Below, piece by piece: positions 1-7,903 of a stretch of 44,618 bases of DNA. Both the position numbers and the translations under genes were made by a program. Below the pieces are notes generated by a model. It was given only the letters and a program-made list of their open reading frames with translations. It was not told the DNA's origin and did not search any database. Every line of letters begins with the position of its first letter. The first letter of the stretch is position 1. The DNA comes from Gammaproteobacteria bacterium RIFCSPHIGHO2_02_FULL_42_43 (lineage in GTDB: Bacteria; Pseudomonadota; Gammaproteobacteria; Coxiellales; Coxiellaceae): assembly GCA_001801425.1 (NCBI GenBank), contig MGXR01000019.1, positions 1-44,618 of the forward strand, given 5' to 3'.

Positions 1-100
1 CTGAAATTTGAATGACTGTTTAGAAAACTCTTTCATTCTGGCTCTTTTGAAGCCGTTTAGTAAGTGGCGGGGTCCATACTATCTGTGGGCGATGCCATCA

Positions 101-133
101 GAAGCACGCGGGGAGCGCAGCGGACCAAGTGCG
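101..133. repeat. Dispersed repeat, family F copy 1
   Basis: This segment, read on the minus strand, begins CGCACTTGGTCCGC and ends CCCCGCGTGCTTC. Closely similar sequence occurs at 36785-36825 and, more diverged, at 19166-19199. It lies 3 nt beyond the def stop codon. The rest of 1-100 shows no convincing gene. Confidence 0.7.
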
Positions 134-136
134 CTG

Positions 137-670
137 CTAATGCTCGCAATTTTCATCATGCTGATGCTTGCTTAATTTTTCAATTTTCTTTTTGATGTAA
201 TCGCGTTTAATTTGTGATAAATAATCGATAAATAATTTTCCGTCCAGGTGATCCAGTTCGTGCTGAATGCATTTTGCCATAAAACCGTCCGCTTCAAATT
301 CCAGTGACTTTCCGTAACGATCTTGTGCTTTCACACAAATTTTTGCAGCGCGCGTCACATTTTCGTGTGCACCACCACCGACCGACATACAACCTTCAGG
401 CGATGTTTCTTCCCCTTCTTTTTTTACAATCACGGCATTCACTAAACAAAGTGGTTGATTTTTTCGTTCAGAAAAATCGATCACCGTAATGTGTTTGGGA
501 TTTTTAAAATCGAGTTGCGTGCAAGCGAGCGCTGCACAATTATCAGAAGCGTAATGCGTTTCAAACATGTCATCAATCATTTTTTGCGTTTCAGCACCAA
601 AATCCGTTACCATCTCGCCTTTTTTTCGCAGTCTTGGATTGGGATATTGTAAAATTGCGACTATTGCCAT
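137..670 (-). CDS. def: Peptide deformylase, divergent motif I
   Basis: A metal-dependent hydrolase of 177 aa that removes the formyl group from the N-terminal methionine of new proteins in the cytosol. Motif III QHELDH (residues 136-141) supplies two metal-binding histidines and the catalytic Glu, and motif II EGCMS (92-96) supplies the metal-binding Cys. Motif I, normally GxGLAAxQ, reads CAALACTQ (45-52): both glycines and one alanine are replaced, while the Gln that shapes the active site is kept. The start chosen is the ATG at 670, preceded by AGAGGCAG; the longer reading frame adds 21 residues that run into a palindromic repeat and lacks an initiation signal. No fmt gene is adjacent. The motif I changes suggest a divergent PDF subgroup, possibly a second deformylase in the genome. 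Confidence 0.9.
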   Translation of the reverse strand: MAIVAILQYPNPRLRKKGEMVTDFGAETQKMIDDMFETHYASDNCAALACTQLDFKNPKHITVIDFSERKNQPLCLVNAVIVKKEGEETSPEGCMSVGGGAHENVTRAAKICVKAQDRYGKSLEFEADGFMAKCIQHELDHLDGKLFIDYLSQIKRDYIKKKIEKLSKHQHDENCEH

Positions 671-715
671 AGTAATCTGCCTCTTAAAAATTGATCCATG
701 CTTAATTCTTGATTT

Positions 716-748
716 TCTGGATCCCGCGATCAAGTCGCGGGATGACGA
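716..748. repeat. Palindromic repeat, family A copy 1
   Basis: The palindrome GATCCCGCGAT-CAAG-TCGCGGGATGAC belongs to a dispersed family with copies at 12944-12975, 14639-14668, 27999-28028, 43908-43938 and 43956-43986. It lies between def and tRNA-Leu, upstream of the def start. Confidence 0.8.
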
Positions 749-787
749 GATTATATGCGTGTTCCTTGTCTACAAAGTGTGATGCTT

Positions 788-871
788 TGCCGAGAAGAGG
801 ACTCGAACCTCCACGGGTGTTACCCCACAGGCATCTGAAACCTGCGCGTCTACCAATTCCGCCATCTCGGC
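788..871 (-). tRNA. tRNA-Leu (anticodon CAG)
   Basis: The minus strand folds as a class II tRNA: acceptor GCCGAGA/TCTCGGC, a leucine-type D arm (AATTGGTAGACGCGC), anticodon loop TTCAGAT with CAG, a long variable arm and T-loop GGTTCGAGTCC. The discriminator base is A and CCA is not encoded (AAG follows), so CCA must be added after transcription. Confidence 0.95.
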
Positions 872-883
872 AAATAAGTTGGC

Positions 884-912
884 ATTTTATCTAGAACAGA
901 GTCATTTCACAA
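884..912 (-). promoter_or_regulatory. Promoter of tRNA-Leu(CAG)
   Basis: On the minus strand, TTGTGA (907-912) and TAAAAT (884-889) are separated by 17 bp, which would start transcription 5-7 nt before the tRNA 5' end. The -35 overlaps the last codons of ung. Confidence 0.6.
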
Positions 913-1560
913 CGTCCAATCGATGGGTTCTCGCTCAGACGCGCGCAGCAACGCATTCACTTTCGAAAAATGTTTGCAGCCCAAAAATCCTGCATGGGCG
1001 GACAAGGGTGATGGGTGTGCGCTGGTGAGTACAACGTGTTTGCTTTCATCGATCAATGCTCTTTTTTGTTTGGCGTAAGCGCCCCAGAGCAAAAACACAA
1101 TGCGTTTTTCGTGATGGTTGAGACTTGCAATCACCGCATCCGTAAATTGTTGCCAGCCGATTTTTGCGTGTGACTGCGGTTTATTTTTTTCAACAGTCAA
1201 AACAGAATTGAGTAACAACACACCTTGCTTTGCCCATTTCTCTAAACAACCATGATTGGGTTTTGTAATGTGACAATCACTCTGCAATTCTTTAAAAATA
1301 TTGAGAAGCGAGGGCGGTGGTGATACGCCGAACTTTACTGAAAACGCAAGACCGTGTGCTTGACCGGGATTGTGATAGGGATCCTGTCCGAGTATTACGA
1401 CTTTTACATGATCAAATTCGGTCAGTTTGAGTGCGTTAAAAATATCGGACTTTGCAGGATAAATATTTTTTTGCGCTACATATTCTTTTTCAAGAAAATG
1501 CAAAATATCTTTAAAGTAGGATTTTTTTTTCTCAGGTGCAAGTAAAGTTGTCCAGCTCAC
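907..1560 (-). CDS. ung: Uracil-DNA glycosylase, family 1
   Basis: Base-excision repair enzyme of 217 aa that removes uracil from DNA. The water-activating motif GQDPYH is at residues 58-63 with the catalytic Asp60. The uracil-binding strand LLLNSVLTVE is near 115-124, and the DNA-intercalation loop HPSPLSAH at 182-189 carries the catalytic His. Length and motif order match family 1 UDG. Translation begins at a GTG; GGAT lies about 6 nt upstream, inside the end of rlpA. The gene starts only 4 nt after the rlpA stop, so the two are probably co-transcribed from the rlpA side, although their functions are unrelated. Confidence 0.96.
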   Translation of the reverse strand: MSWTTLLAPEKKKSYFKDILHFLEKEYVAQKNIYPAKSDIFNALKLTEFDHVKVVILGQDPYHNPGQAHGLAFSVKFGVSPPPSLLNIFKELQSDCHITKPNHGCLEKWAKQGVLLLNSVLTVEKNKPQSHAKIGWQQFTDAVIASLNHHEKRIVFLLWGAYAKQKRALIDESKHVVLTSAHPSPLSAHAGFLGCKHFSKVNALLRASEREPIDWTL

Positions 1561-1564
1561 TGTT

Positions 1565-2374
1565 TTATCCGATCACCGTTATGGCGCGACCTAATCTCAA
1601 CCGTTGTATGCGTTGCTGCAGCGTATCGGATTCATCCACACTTCGCAATGGCCCAACTTGTACGCGATATAAGCCATAACGATTATGTTCTTGTGTGATA
1701 CGTGCTTCACGATGGGTAACGCGTTCGATTTCATTTCGCAAACGCAATGCATTTTGTGATCTTGAAAAGGCGCCCACTTGCAAATAAATTTTCGGTTTGT
1801 GTGTTGCATAATATTGGCGCGGTTGCGCGGGATTGCGCACATCGATGCTGTCGACTTCCACGAGTGCGGTGCCGCGATTCGCGTAACCCAATTTTTTCGC
1901 CGCCGCGAATGATAAATCCAAAATGCGATTTGGTGCAAACGGTCCGCGATCATTCACTTTCACGATGATTTGTTTTCCATTTTCCAAATTGGTGACGCGC
2001 ACAAAACAAGGAATCGGCAACTCAGGGCTTGCTGCAGTCATTCCCAATAAATCGTAGGGTTCGCGCGTCGAGGTGAGACGCCCCTGAAATTTGGTGCCAT
2101 ACCAAGAAGCGATGCCGCGTCGGCGATAATTATTAGCGGAATGTAAAACACGATAACGCACGCCGTCGACGAAATAACTGCTGGGATTGCCGTATTTACT
2201 TTTGGGCAAATAATGCGGAGTGGGGCTGTGAATCTTGCTGACGTCCACGTGATAACGCGGCGCGCCATCTTGAATGGAGCGATGAAAGCAGCCACCCAAG
2301 AGCAAGACGAATAGAAATATAATGACAGGAATACCGGCAGATCGGGGGAATTGCGGCTTGGGCGCAGGTTCCAT
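1565..2374 (-). CDS. rlpA: RlpA-type septal lytic transglycosylase lipoprotein with SPOR domain
   Basis: A 269-aa envelope lipoprotein. Residues 13-29 form a signal peptide ending in the lipobox LLGGC, predicting lipidation and outer-membrane anchoring. The middle part (about 75-170) is a double-psi beta-barrel with the RlpA signatures GIASWYGTKFQGRLTS and VKVNDRGPF, followed by RILDLSFAAAKKLGY. The C-terminus (about 195-269) is a SPOR domain (YLQVGAFSRSQNA, YRVQVGPL) that binds denuded glycan strands at the septum. In characterised family members (Pseudomonas aeruginosa) RlpA cleaves naked glycans; activity here is inferred. It is divergent from rlmB with 65 bp between the starts. Confidence 0.92.
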   Translation of the reverse strand: MEPAPKPQFPRSAGIPVIIFLFVLLLGGCFHRSIQDGAPRYHVDVSKIHSPTPHYLPKSKYGNPSSYFVDGVRYRVLHSANNYRRRGIASWYGTKFQGRLTSTREPYDLLGMTAASPELPIPCFVRVTNLENGKQIIVKVNDRGPFAPNRILDLSFAAAKKLGYANRGTALVEVDSIDVRNPAQPRQYYATHKPKIYLQVGAFSRSQNALRLRNEIERVTHREARITQEHNRYGLYRVQVGPLRSVDESDTLQQRIQRLRLGRAITVIG

Positions 2375-2439
2375 GCTTCTATTTTCCGTGATCGATTTCG
2401 ATTATGATACGCGTTCCTCGAATTTTGGAGTAATTTGCG

Positions 2440-3177
2440 ATGAAAGACAAGACCGTTGTATATGGTTACCATCCCGTAATGACATTGCTGCGCATGCGCC
2501 CGGAAGGTATTTTGCAGCTGCAATTACAGGAAAATAGAAACGATGATCGCATGCAAAAAATTAAAAAATTAGCGGATGACTGTGGCGTAAAATATTCTTT
2601 GATCGGCAAGACGACACTCGAAAAAATAGCACCCGAGAGAAATCATCAGGGGGTGGTTGCCGCCGTGCGAGAGCTCGCACCCTGGTCTGAAGAAGACCTC
2701 ATGTCTTTAATCAAAAAATCTTCCGAACGTATTGTTTTATTGGTGTTGGATGGCGTGCAAGACCCGCACAATTTGGGTGCGTGCTTGCGTTGTGCCAACG
2801 CTTTTGGTGCGTTGGCTGTGATTATTCCAAAAGATCGCGCAGCGGGGATGACGGATGTCGTGAAAAAAGTAGCGAGTGGGGCTGCGGAAGTGACACCACT
2901 CATTCGCGTCACCAATTTGAATCGCACATTGGAAATGCTGAAAAAAGAAAACGTGTGGTTAATTGGATTTGATGAAAACGCATCGCAATCGATTCAAGAA
3001 ATTCACTGCAAACAATCTGTCGCGCTCGTCATGGGCGCGGAAGGTGAAGGCTTGCGTCGATTAACCAAAGAATCCTGCGATTATTTAGCTAAAATTCCCA
3101 TGCAAGGCACGGTGGAAAGTTTAAATGTTTCTGTTGCGACAGGATTGGGTTTGTTTTTGCTTGGATCTCGCGATTAA
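2440..3177 (+). CDS. rlmB: 23S rRNA 2'-O-methyltransferase, SpoU/TrmH family (RlmB-like)
   Basis: A 245-aa SPOUT-fold methyltransferase. The N-terminal part (1-75) is a substrate-binding domain (VYGYHPV, RNHQGVVA), followed by the knotted catalytic domain with its three signatures: LDGVQDPHNLGACLR (motif 1), VALVMGAEGEGLR (motif 2) and IPMQGTVESLNVSVATG (motif 3). The closest described relative is RlmB, which methylates G2251 of 23S rRNA; other SpoU members modify tRNA, so the exact target is inferred. GGAG lies 8-9 nt before the ATG. In E. coli rlmB follows rnr; here rnr is 4.7 kb downstream with the efflux genes between. Confidence 0.9.
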   Translation: MKDKTVVYGYHPVMTLLRMRPEGILQLQLQENRNDDRMQKIKKLADDCGVKYSLIGKTTLEKIAPERNHQGVVAAVRELAPWSEEDLMSLIKKSSERIVLLVLDGVQDPHNLGACLRCANAFGALAVIIPKDRAAGMTDVVKKVASGAAEVTPLIRVTNLNRTLEMLKKENVWLIGFDENASQSIQEIHCKQSVALVMGAEGEGLRRLTKESCDYLAKIPMQGTVESLNVSVATGLGLFLLGSRD

Positions 3178-3201
3178 ATTGTGTGATGTTCATGCTACAA
3201 T
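3173..3201 (+). promoter_or_regulatory. Putative extended -10 promoter of the efflux operon
   Basis: TGCTACAAT (3193-3201) is an extended -10 element; the -35 position (ATTAAA, 3173-3178) is a poor match. It lies 21 nt before the adaptor start codon and overlaps the rlmB stop. Confidence 0.4.
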
Positions 3202-3222
3202 AATCCAAAGGGATGGGGCTGT

Positions 3223-4323
3223 ATGCATCGACGCATCAAATGGATTATTGGAATTTTCCTCTTTATTTTTTTCGCAACGTTTATTTTTTATGGTGTGAAG
3301 TTACTGTTGATTCAATGGTACACCGCGCATTATCAAGAACCACCCGTCACTGTATCCGCACAAGCAGCAACGTTGGAAACATGGCATCCCATGCTTACTA
3401 CTGTTGGCACGCTCAAAGCGTCCAATGGAGTGAATGTCAATTCTGAAGTGAACGGTCAAGTGTTGTCGTTACATTTTCAATCGGGCGATCATGTGCAAAA
3501 AGGAAATTTATTGGTTCAGTTGAATGACGATGTGGATCAGCAAACGTTGCAGCGTGATCAAGCCAAATTGCACGCGGATGAATTGGATTTTCAACGCAAA
3601 GAAATTTTATTGAAACAAAATGCAGTGTCAGAAAGTGCGCTGGATGCTGCGCGTGCATCGTATTTACAGTCTAAAGCAGCAGTGGCATCTGACAACGTGA
3701 TGATCGAGAAGAAAAAAATTCGCGCGCCGTTTGCAGGAAAAATTGGTATTCGGCAAGTAGACATCGGTCAATATATTACGTCGGGTACATCTATCGTGAC
3801 ATTGCAAGCGTTAGATCCCATGTTTGTAGATTTTTCATTGCCGGAGCAAGATCTGCCGCGCATTCAAAACGGACAAACGATTACAGTGAAAGTAGATGCT
3901 TATCCCAATCGCACCTTTGAGGGAAAAATTATTGCGATTAATTCGTTGATTGATGTGAATACGCGCAGTATTGCTGTGCGCGCTTCAATTCCTAACAGCA
4001 ACGAAATATTATATCCCGGGTTATTTGCAAACGTGGATGTTGTGTTACCTGAATTGCAAAAAGTTATTACGGTGCCGCAATCTGCTATTACGTATAGTTT
4101 ATACGGTGATTCCGCTTATGTGGTCGAACAAAAAAGTAAGGACAAAAAAGGGAATTCCATTTTAATTGCGGTTCAAAAATTTGTGACAGTGGGTGAGCGG
4201 CGCAACAATATTGCTTCCATTGTTCAGGGCATTGCTGTTGGCGATTCTGTGGTGACATCGGGACAATTAAAATTGCATCCCAATGCGCAGGTGATCATCA
4301 ATAATAAAGTGGCACCCACATGA
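3223..4323 (+). CDS. RND efflux periplasmic adaptor (membrane fusion protein)
   Basis: A 366-aa HlyD/MdtA-type adaptor linking an inner-membrane RND pump to an outer-membrane channel. It has a single N-terminal membrane segment (about residues 6-28, WIIGIFLFIFFATFIFYG). A lipoyl/barrel-sandwich half follows (VNVNSEVNGQVLSL, about 75-90), then a short alpha-hairpin (about 105-150), the second lipoyl half (KIRAPFAGKIGIRQV, about 165-180) and beta-barrel and membrane-proximal domains. The anchor is a transmembrane helix rather than a lipid, unlike MexA or AcrA. The stop overlaps the pump start (ATGA). No TolC-type channel gene is nearby, so the complex must borrow one from elsewhere. Substrates cannot be told from sequence. 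Confidence 0.93.
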   Translation: MHRRIKWIIGIFLFIFFATFIFYGVKLLLIQWYTAHYQEPPVTVSAQAATLETWHPMLTTVGTLKASNGVNVNSEVNGQVLSLHFQSGDHVQKGNLLVQLNDDVDQQTLQRDQAKLHADELDFQRKEILLKQNAVSESALDAARASYLQSKAAVASDNVMIEKKKIRAPFAGKIGIRQVDIGQYITSGTSIVTLQALDPMFVDFSLPEQDLPRIQNGQTITVKVDAYPNRTFEGKIIAINSLIDVNTRSIAVRASIPNSNEILYPGLFANVDVVLPELQKVITVPQSAITYSLYGDSAYVVEQKSKDKKGNSILIAVQKFVTVGERRNNIASIVQGIAVGDSVVTSGQLKLHPNAQVIINNKVAPT

Positions 4324-7300
4324 AATCTCGATTTACTGATATTTTTATCAATCGCCCGGTGTTGGCGATGGTAATCAGTTTATTAATTTTTGTGTTGGGA
4401 TTGCGCGCGATATTTGATTTGCAAGTGCGGCAATATCCACAACTGGAAAACACCGTCATCACTGTGACGACAAGTTATCCTGGCGCATCCGCAAGCTTAA
4501 TGCAGGGATTTATCACAACACCACTTGAAAAAAGAGTGGCGAGTGCCGGTGGTGTCGATTATCTCACATCCACGTCCACTGAAGGCCAAAGCAAAATTCA
4601 AGCAAATATAATTTTAAATTATAATCCTAACGATGCATTCACTAACGTCATGAGTAAAGTGGCTGAAGCAAAATATGAATTACCAAAAGCATCGGAAGAT
4701 CCCGTCATCACCAAATCCACTGGTGATACTTTTGCGCTGATGTATGTGAGTTTCAGCAGCCCGCAGATGACTTCCGAACAAATCACCGATTACATTTCAC
4801 GGGTAGTGCAGCCTAAAATTGAAACCATTCATGGTGTTTCAGAAGCAGAAATTTTAGGCGGAAATAATTTCGCGATGCGTGTTTGGCTGAATCCCAAACG
4901 TATGGCGGCGCTGGGTGTGTCACCCGCTGATGTTAAAAGCGCGTTGCTTGCCAATAATGTTCAATCAGCCGCTGGCAATACAAAAGGAGAATATATTTCA
5001 CTCTCGATCACGGCACACACGGATTTACAAAATCAAGCGGGCTTTCAAAATTTGGTGATCAAGCAAGACAAAGATCAATTGGTGAGACTCAAAGATGTAG
5101 CGCGAGTTGAATTGGGTTCTGAAAATTATGATTCCTCCGTTTATTTTAATAAACAAAAAGCGGTGTTTATGGCAGTGAATGCAACACCGGAGGCCAATCC
5201 ACTGACCGTCATCACGCAAGTAAAAAAACAATTACCGATTTTAGAAAAAGGATTCCCGCCGAGTTTGAAAAGCGCTGTGGTGTTTGATGCAACGACATTT
5301 ATTCGCGCGTCTTTATACGAAGTATTAAAAACCATTGCAGAAGCTGCAGTCATTGTTATTGCAATTATTTTTTTATTTTTAGGCTCCGTGCGCGCAACAA
5401 TTATTCCCATGATCACGATTCCGTTGTCATTGATCGGTGTTTTTTCGTTGATGCAAGCGATGGGATATTCCATTAATTTACTGACGTTGCTCGCTCTTGT
5501 GTTGGCGATCGGTATGGTTGTCGATGATGCGATTGTAGTACTTGAAAATATTCATCGTCACATGGAAGAAGGATTATCTGCATTAGAATCAGCGTTGCAA
5601 GGTGCGCGTGAAATTGCTTTTCCCGTGATCGCAATGACATTTACATTGGCTGCAGTGTATGCGCCCATTGGTTTTATGGGCGGAATTACAGGTGCTTTAT
5701 TCAAAGAATTTGCGTTTACATTAGCGGCGGCAGTGATTTTATCGGGCGTGATTGCATTGACGTTATCTCCGATGATGTGTAGCCGTTTTTTTACGTCAGA
5801 AGATTTAAAAAAACCATTGGCTAATTTTGTGGATCAGCAATTTCATCGCTTAAAAACAACTTATACTGAGTATTTAAGTGCTGTATTAGAATGTCGACAA
5901 TTAATTACTGTGTTCGCCATGATCGTGCTCATGAGTTGTTTATTTTTATTTACCACATCGCAAAAGGAATTAGCGCCGCAAGAAGATCAGGGGGTCGCAT
6001 GGGTGATGGGGCAGGGTCCTGAGTCGGCGAATATTCGTTACATCGAATTATTTACACAGGATTTAAATGCAATTTATCCCAAATATCAAGCGTTGCAAGA
6101 TTATTTTATTATTAATGGCATGAGCACACCCAACACCGTGGGCTCCGGTTTTTTGATGAAACCCTGGAATGATCGTTCCATGAATGAAAAAACACTGATA
6201 GCGTCACTCAATCAGGATTTATCGCGTATCGCGGGTTTACAAATGCAAGCGGTGGCACCGCCCGCGTTACCGGGTTCTGGATTATTTCCCATTTCATTTG
6301 TGATTACGTCTGTACAACCGCTTTCTGAAGTATTTTCGCTCGCACAAACATTAATGCAAGATGCTAATCAAAGTGGATTATTTTTATTTACGTTTTCAGA
6401 TTTAAAATACGATAAACCGGAAGTCAATTTGAATATTAATCGCGAAAAAGCGGCGCAAATGGGTATTAGTATGGATGTGCTTGGTGATAATTTAGCAACG
6501 GCATTGGGTGGTAATTACATCAATCGTTTTTCGATGGACAGCCGTGCGTATCAAGTGATCCCGCAATTGGACCGATCTTTTCGTTTAAATCCCGGTGATT
6601 TAAGAAATATTTATTTGAAAACACAAGCGGGAAACTTAGTGCCGTTATCCGCTTTTACGACACTCAGTTATTCAACACAACCCAATCAATTATCACGTTT
6701 TCAACAATTAAATTCCGCAACGATTTCTGGCATGATGATGCCCGGAAAAACCATTGATCAAGGTTTGCAATTTTTCAGGGAAAAAGCTGCGAAATTATTT
6801 CCAAGCAGCGTGACTTATGATTATTCCGGTGAATCGCGGCGATTTATGCAGGAAGGAGATGCATTGATTATTGCATTTTTATTTTCATTGATTTTTATTT
6901 TTTTGGTGTTGAGCGCGCAATTTGAAAGTTTTCGTGATCCATTGGTGGTGATGTTGAGTGTGCCCATGGCAATTTGCGGCGCGTTGTTGCCCATTAGCTG
7001 GGGGCTCGCCACCATTAATATTTACACGCAAGTGGGTTTAATTACGTTGATTGGGTTGATCAGCAAACATGGTATTTTGATGGTTGATTTTGCTAATCAT
7101 CTGCGTGAACGAGATAATCTGGATTCGCAAGCAGCGATCATTCAAGCCGCTTCAATTCGACTGCGACCAATTTTAATGACAACGGCCGCGATGATTTTGG
7201 GCGTGGTGCCGTTATTGCTGGCGTCGGGCGCAGGTGCTGTGAGTCGTTTTGATATTGGTTTAGTGATTGCGTTTGGTATGGCGATCGGCACGATGTTTAC

Positions 7301-7415
7301 GTTATTTGTGGTGCCATTTATGTATACCCTAACATCACGGCGTATTATATTATTTTTAATGAGTGCAGTGTTTTTATCGGCGTTCTTGTATTTTTTATTT
7401 ATTGAGGTGATATGA
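4320..7415 (+). CDS. RND family multidrug efflux pump, HAE-1 type
   Basis: A 1031-aa inner-membrane proton/drug antiporter of the AcrB/MexB class. It has the RND duplication: TM1 at residues 10-32, a large periplasmic loop, a TM2-TM6 bundle from about 335, a second periplasmic loop, and TM8-TM12 from about 850. The proton-relay pair is present in TM4 as GMVVDDAIVVLENIHR (the two Asp residues around 400), and GLISKHGILMVDFANHLRE in TM10 carries the conserved Lys. Periplasmic PN1 motifs such as YPGASASLMQGFITTPLE near the N-terminus are typical. Length matches the family (about 1030-1050). It is coupled to the adaptor upstream and to a small exported protein downstream by 4-nt overlaps. Confidence 0.95.
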   Translation: MKSRFTDIFINRPVLAMVISLLIFVLGLRAIFDLQVRQYPQLENTVITVTTSYPGASASLMQGFITTPLEKRVASAGGVDYLTSTSTEGQSKIQANIILNYNPNDAFTNVMSKVAEAKYELPKASEDPVITKSTGDTFALMYVSFSSPQMTSEQITDYISRVVQPKIETIHGVSEAEILGGNNFAMRVWLNPKRMAALGVSPADVKSALLANNVQSAAGNTKGEYISLSITAHTDLQNQAGFQNLVIKQDKDQLVRLKDVARVELGSENYDSSVYFNKQKAVFMAVNATPEANPLTVITQVKKQLPILEKGFPPSLKSAVVFDATTFIRASLYEVLKTIAEAAVIVIAIIFLFLGSVRATIIPMITIPLSLIGVFSLMQAMGYSINLLTLLALVLAIGMVVDDAIVVLENIHRHMEEGLSALESALQGAREIAFPVIAMTFTLAAVYAPIGFMGGITGALFKEFAFTLAAAVILSGVIALTLSPMMCSRFFTSEDLKKPLANFVDQQFHRLKTTYTEYLSAVLECRQLITVFAMIVLMSCLFLFTTSQKELAPQEDQGVAWVMGQGPESANIRYIELFTQDLNAIYPKYQALQDYFIINGMSTPNTVGSGFLMKPWNDRSMNEKTLIASLNQDLSRIAGLQMQAVAPPALPGSGLFPISFVITSVQPLSEVFSLAQTLMQDANQSGLFLFTFSDLKYDKPEVNLNINREKAAQMGISMDVLGDNLATALGGNYINRFSMDSRAYQVIPQLDRSFRLNPGDLRNIYLKTQAGNLVPLSAFTTLSYSTQPNQLSRFQQLNSATISGMMMPGKTIDQGLQFFREKAAKLFPSSVTYDYSGESRRFMQEGDALIIAFLFSLIFIFLVLSAQFESFRDPLVVMLSVPMAICGALLPISWGLATINIYTQVGLITLIGLISKHGILMVDFANHLRERDNLDSQAAIIQAASIRLRPILMTTAAMILGVVPLLLASGAGAVSRFDIGLVIAFGMAIGTMFTLFVVPFMYTLTSRRIILFLMSAVFLSAFLYFLFIEVI

Positions 7416-7891
7416 TGCGCGCATGGATGTGGCTATTATTATTTTTGTCGACGTCTGCATTTTCAGGGATATTTGAAAAGCAATGTGTGTTTGCTGGTGT
7501 TCAACTAAGACAGCATGAAGTGAATTTGTTTACTCGACACAATGTTAAATTGCGGCTGTATGCAATTAATAACGTATCCAGTCAATACGACATTTGGTTG
7601 ACGCATCATAATCCGAAAAATCCAGGTGTGGGTGCTGGTTGGGATACTCATTTGTTGTCGGGGCATTGGTCGGTATTGTTGGTCACTCATCGTCGCTTCA
7701 CGTTGTATTGTCATCGACAAAATAGCGAAGGCGAAATGCAGCGTACGTCTTGTCGTCGCCACTTGAGGGTGTGTCAATATAAGAGCTTTACGACACAAAA
7801 TCCTGCGTTGAGTGGATACTGGGTGCTTGAAAATGAGCATTTTTCCAGTTTGCCGTCGCATTTGATTGCGCGAGGCTTTTACATTCACTGA
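7412..7891 (+). CDS. Small exported protein of unknown function, efflux operon
   Basis: A 159-aa protein that I do not recognise. Residues 1-19 form a signal peptide (MMRAWMWLLLFLSTSAFSG), so it should be exported to the periplasm or beyond. The mature part has four cysteines (one near the N-terminus, one in LYCHR, two in TSCRRHLRVCQY), which could form two disulfides, and several Trp and Tyr residues as in small beta proteins. Its ATG overlaps the pump stop (ATGATG), so it is translationally coupled and probably serves or accompanies the efflux system. It is not an outer-membrane factor: it is much too short and has no TolC repeats. Confidence 0.75.
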   Translation: MMRAWMWLLLFLSTSAFSGIFEKQCVFAGVQLRQHEVNLFTRHNVKLRLYAINNVSSQYDIWLTHHNPKNPGVGAGWDTHLLSGHWSVLLVTHRRFTLYCHRQNSEGEMQRTSCRRHLRVCQYKSFTTQNPALSGYWVLENEHFSSLPSHLIARGFYIH

Positions 7892-7903
7892 GTTCTATGG
7901 ATA

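Noticed and set aside
1-100. Partial gene at the left edge
   Set aside because: No frame reads as a recognisable protein end and no RNA gene fold is evident.
671-733. N-terminal extension of peptide deformylase
   Set aside because: It is translated from palindromic repeat A; the internal ATG at 670 has a ribosome-binding site and starts at the conserved N-terminus.
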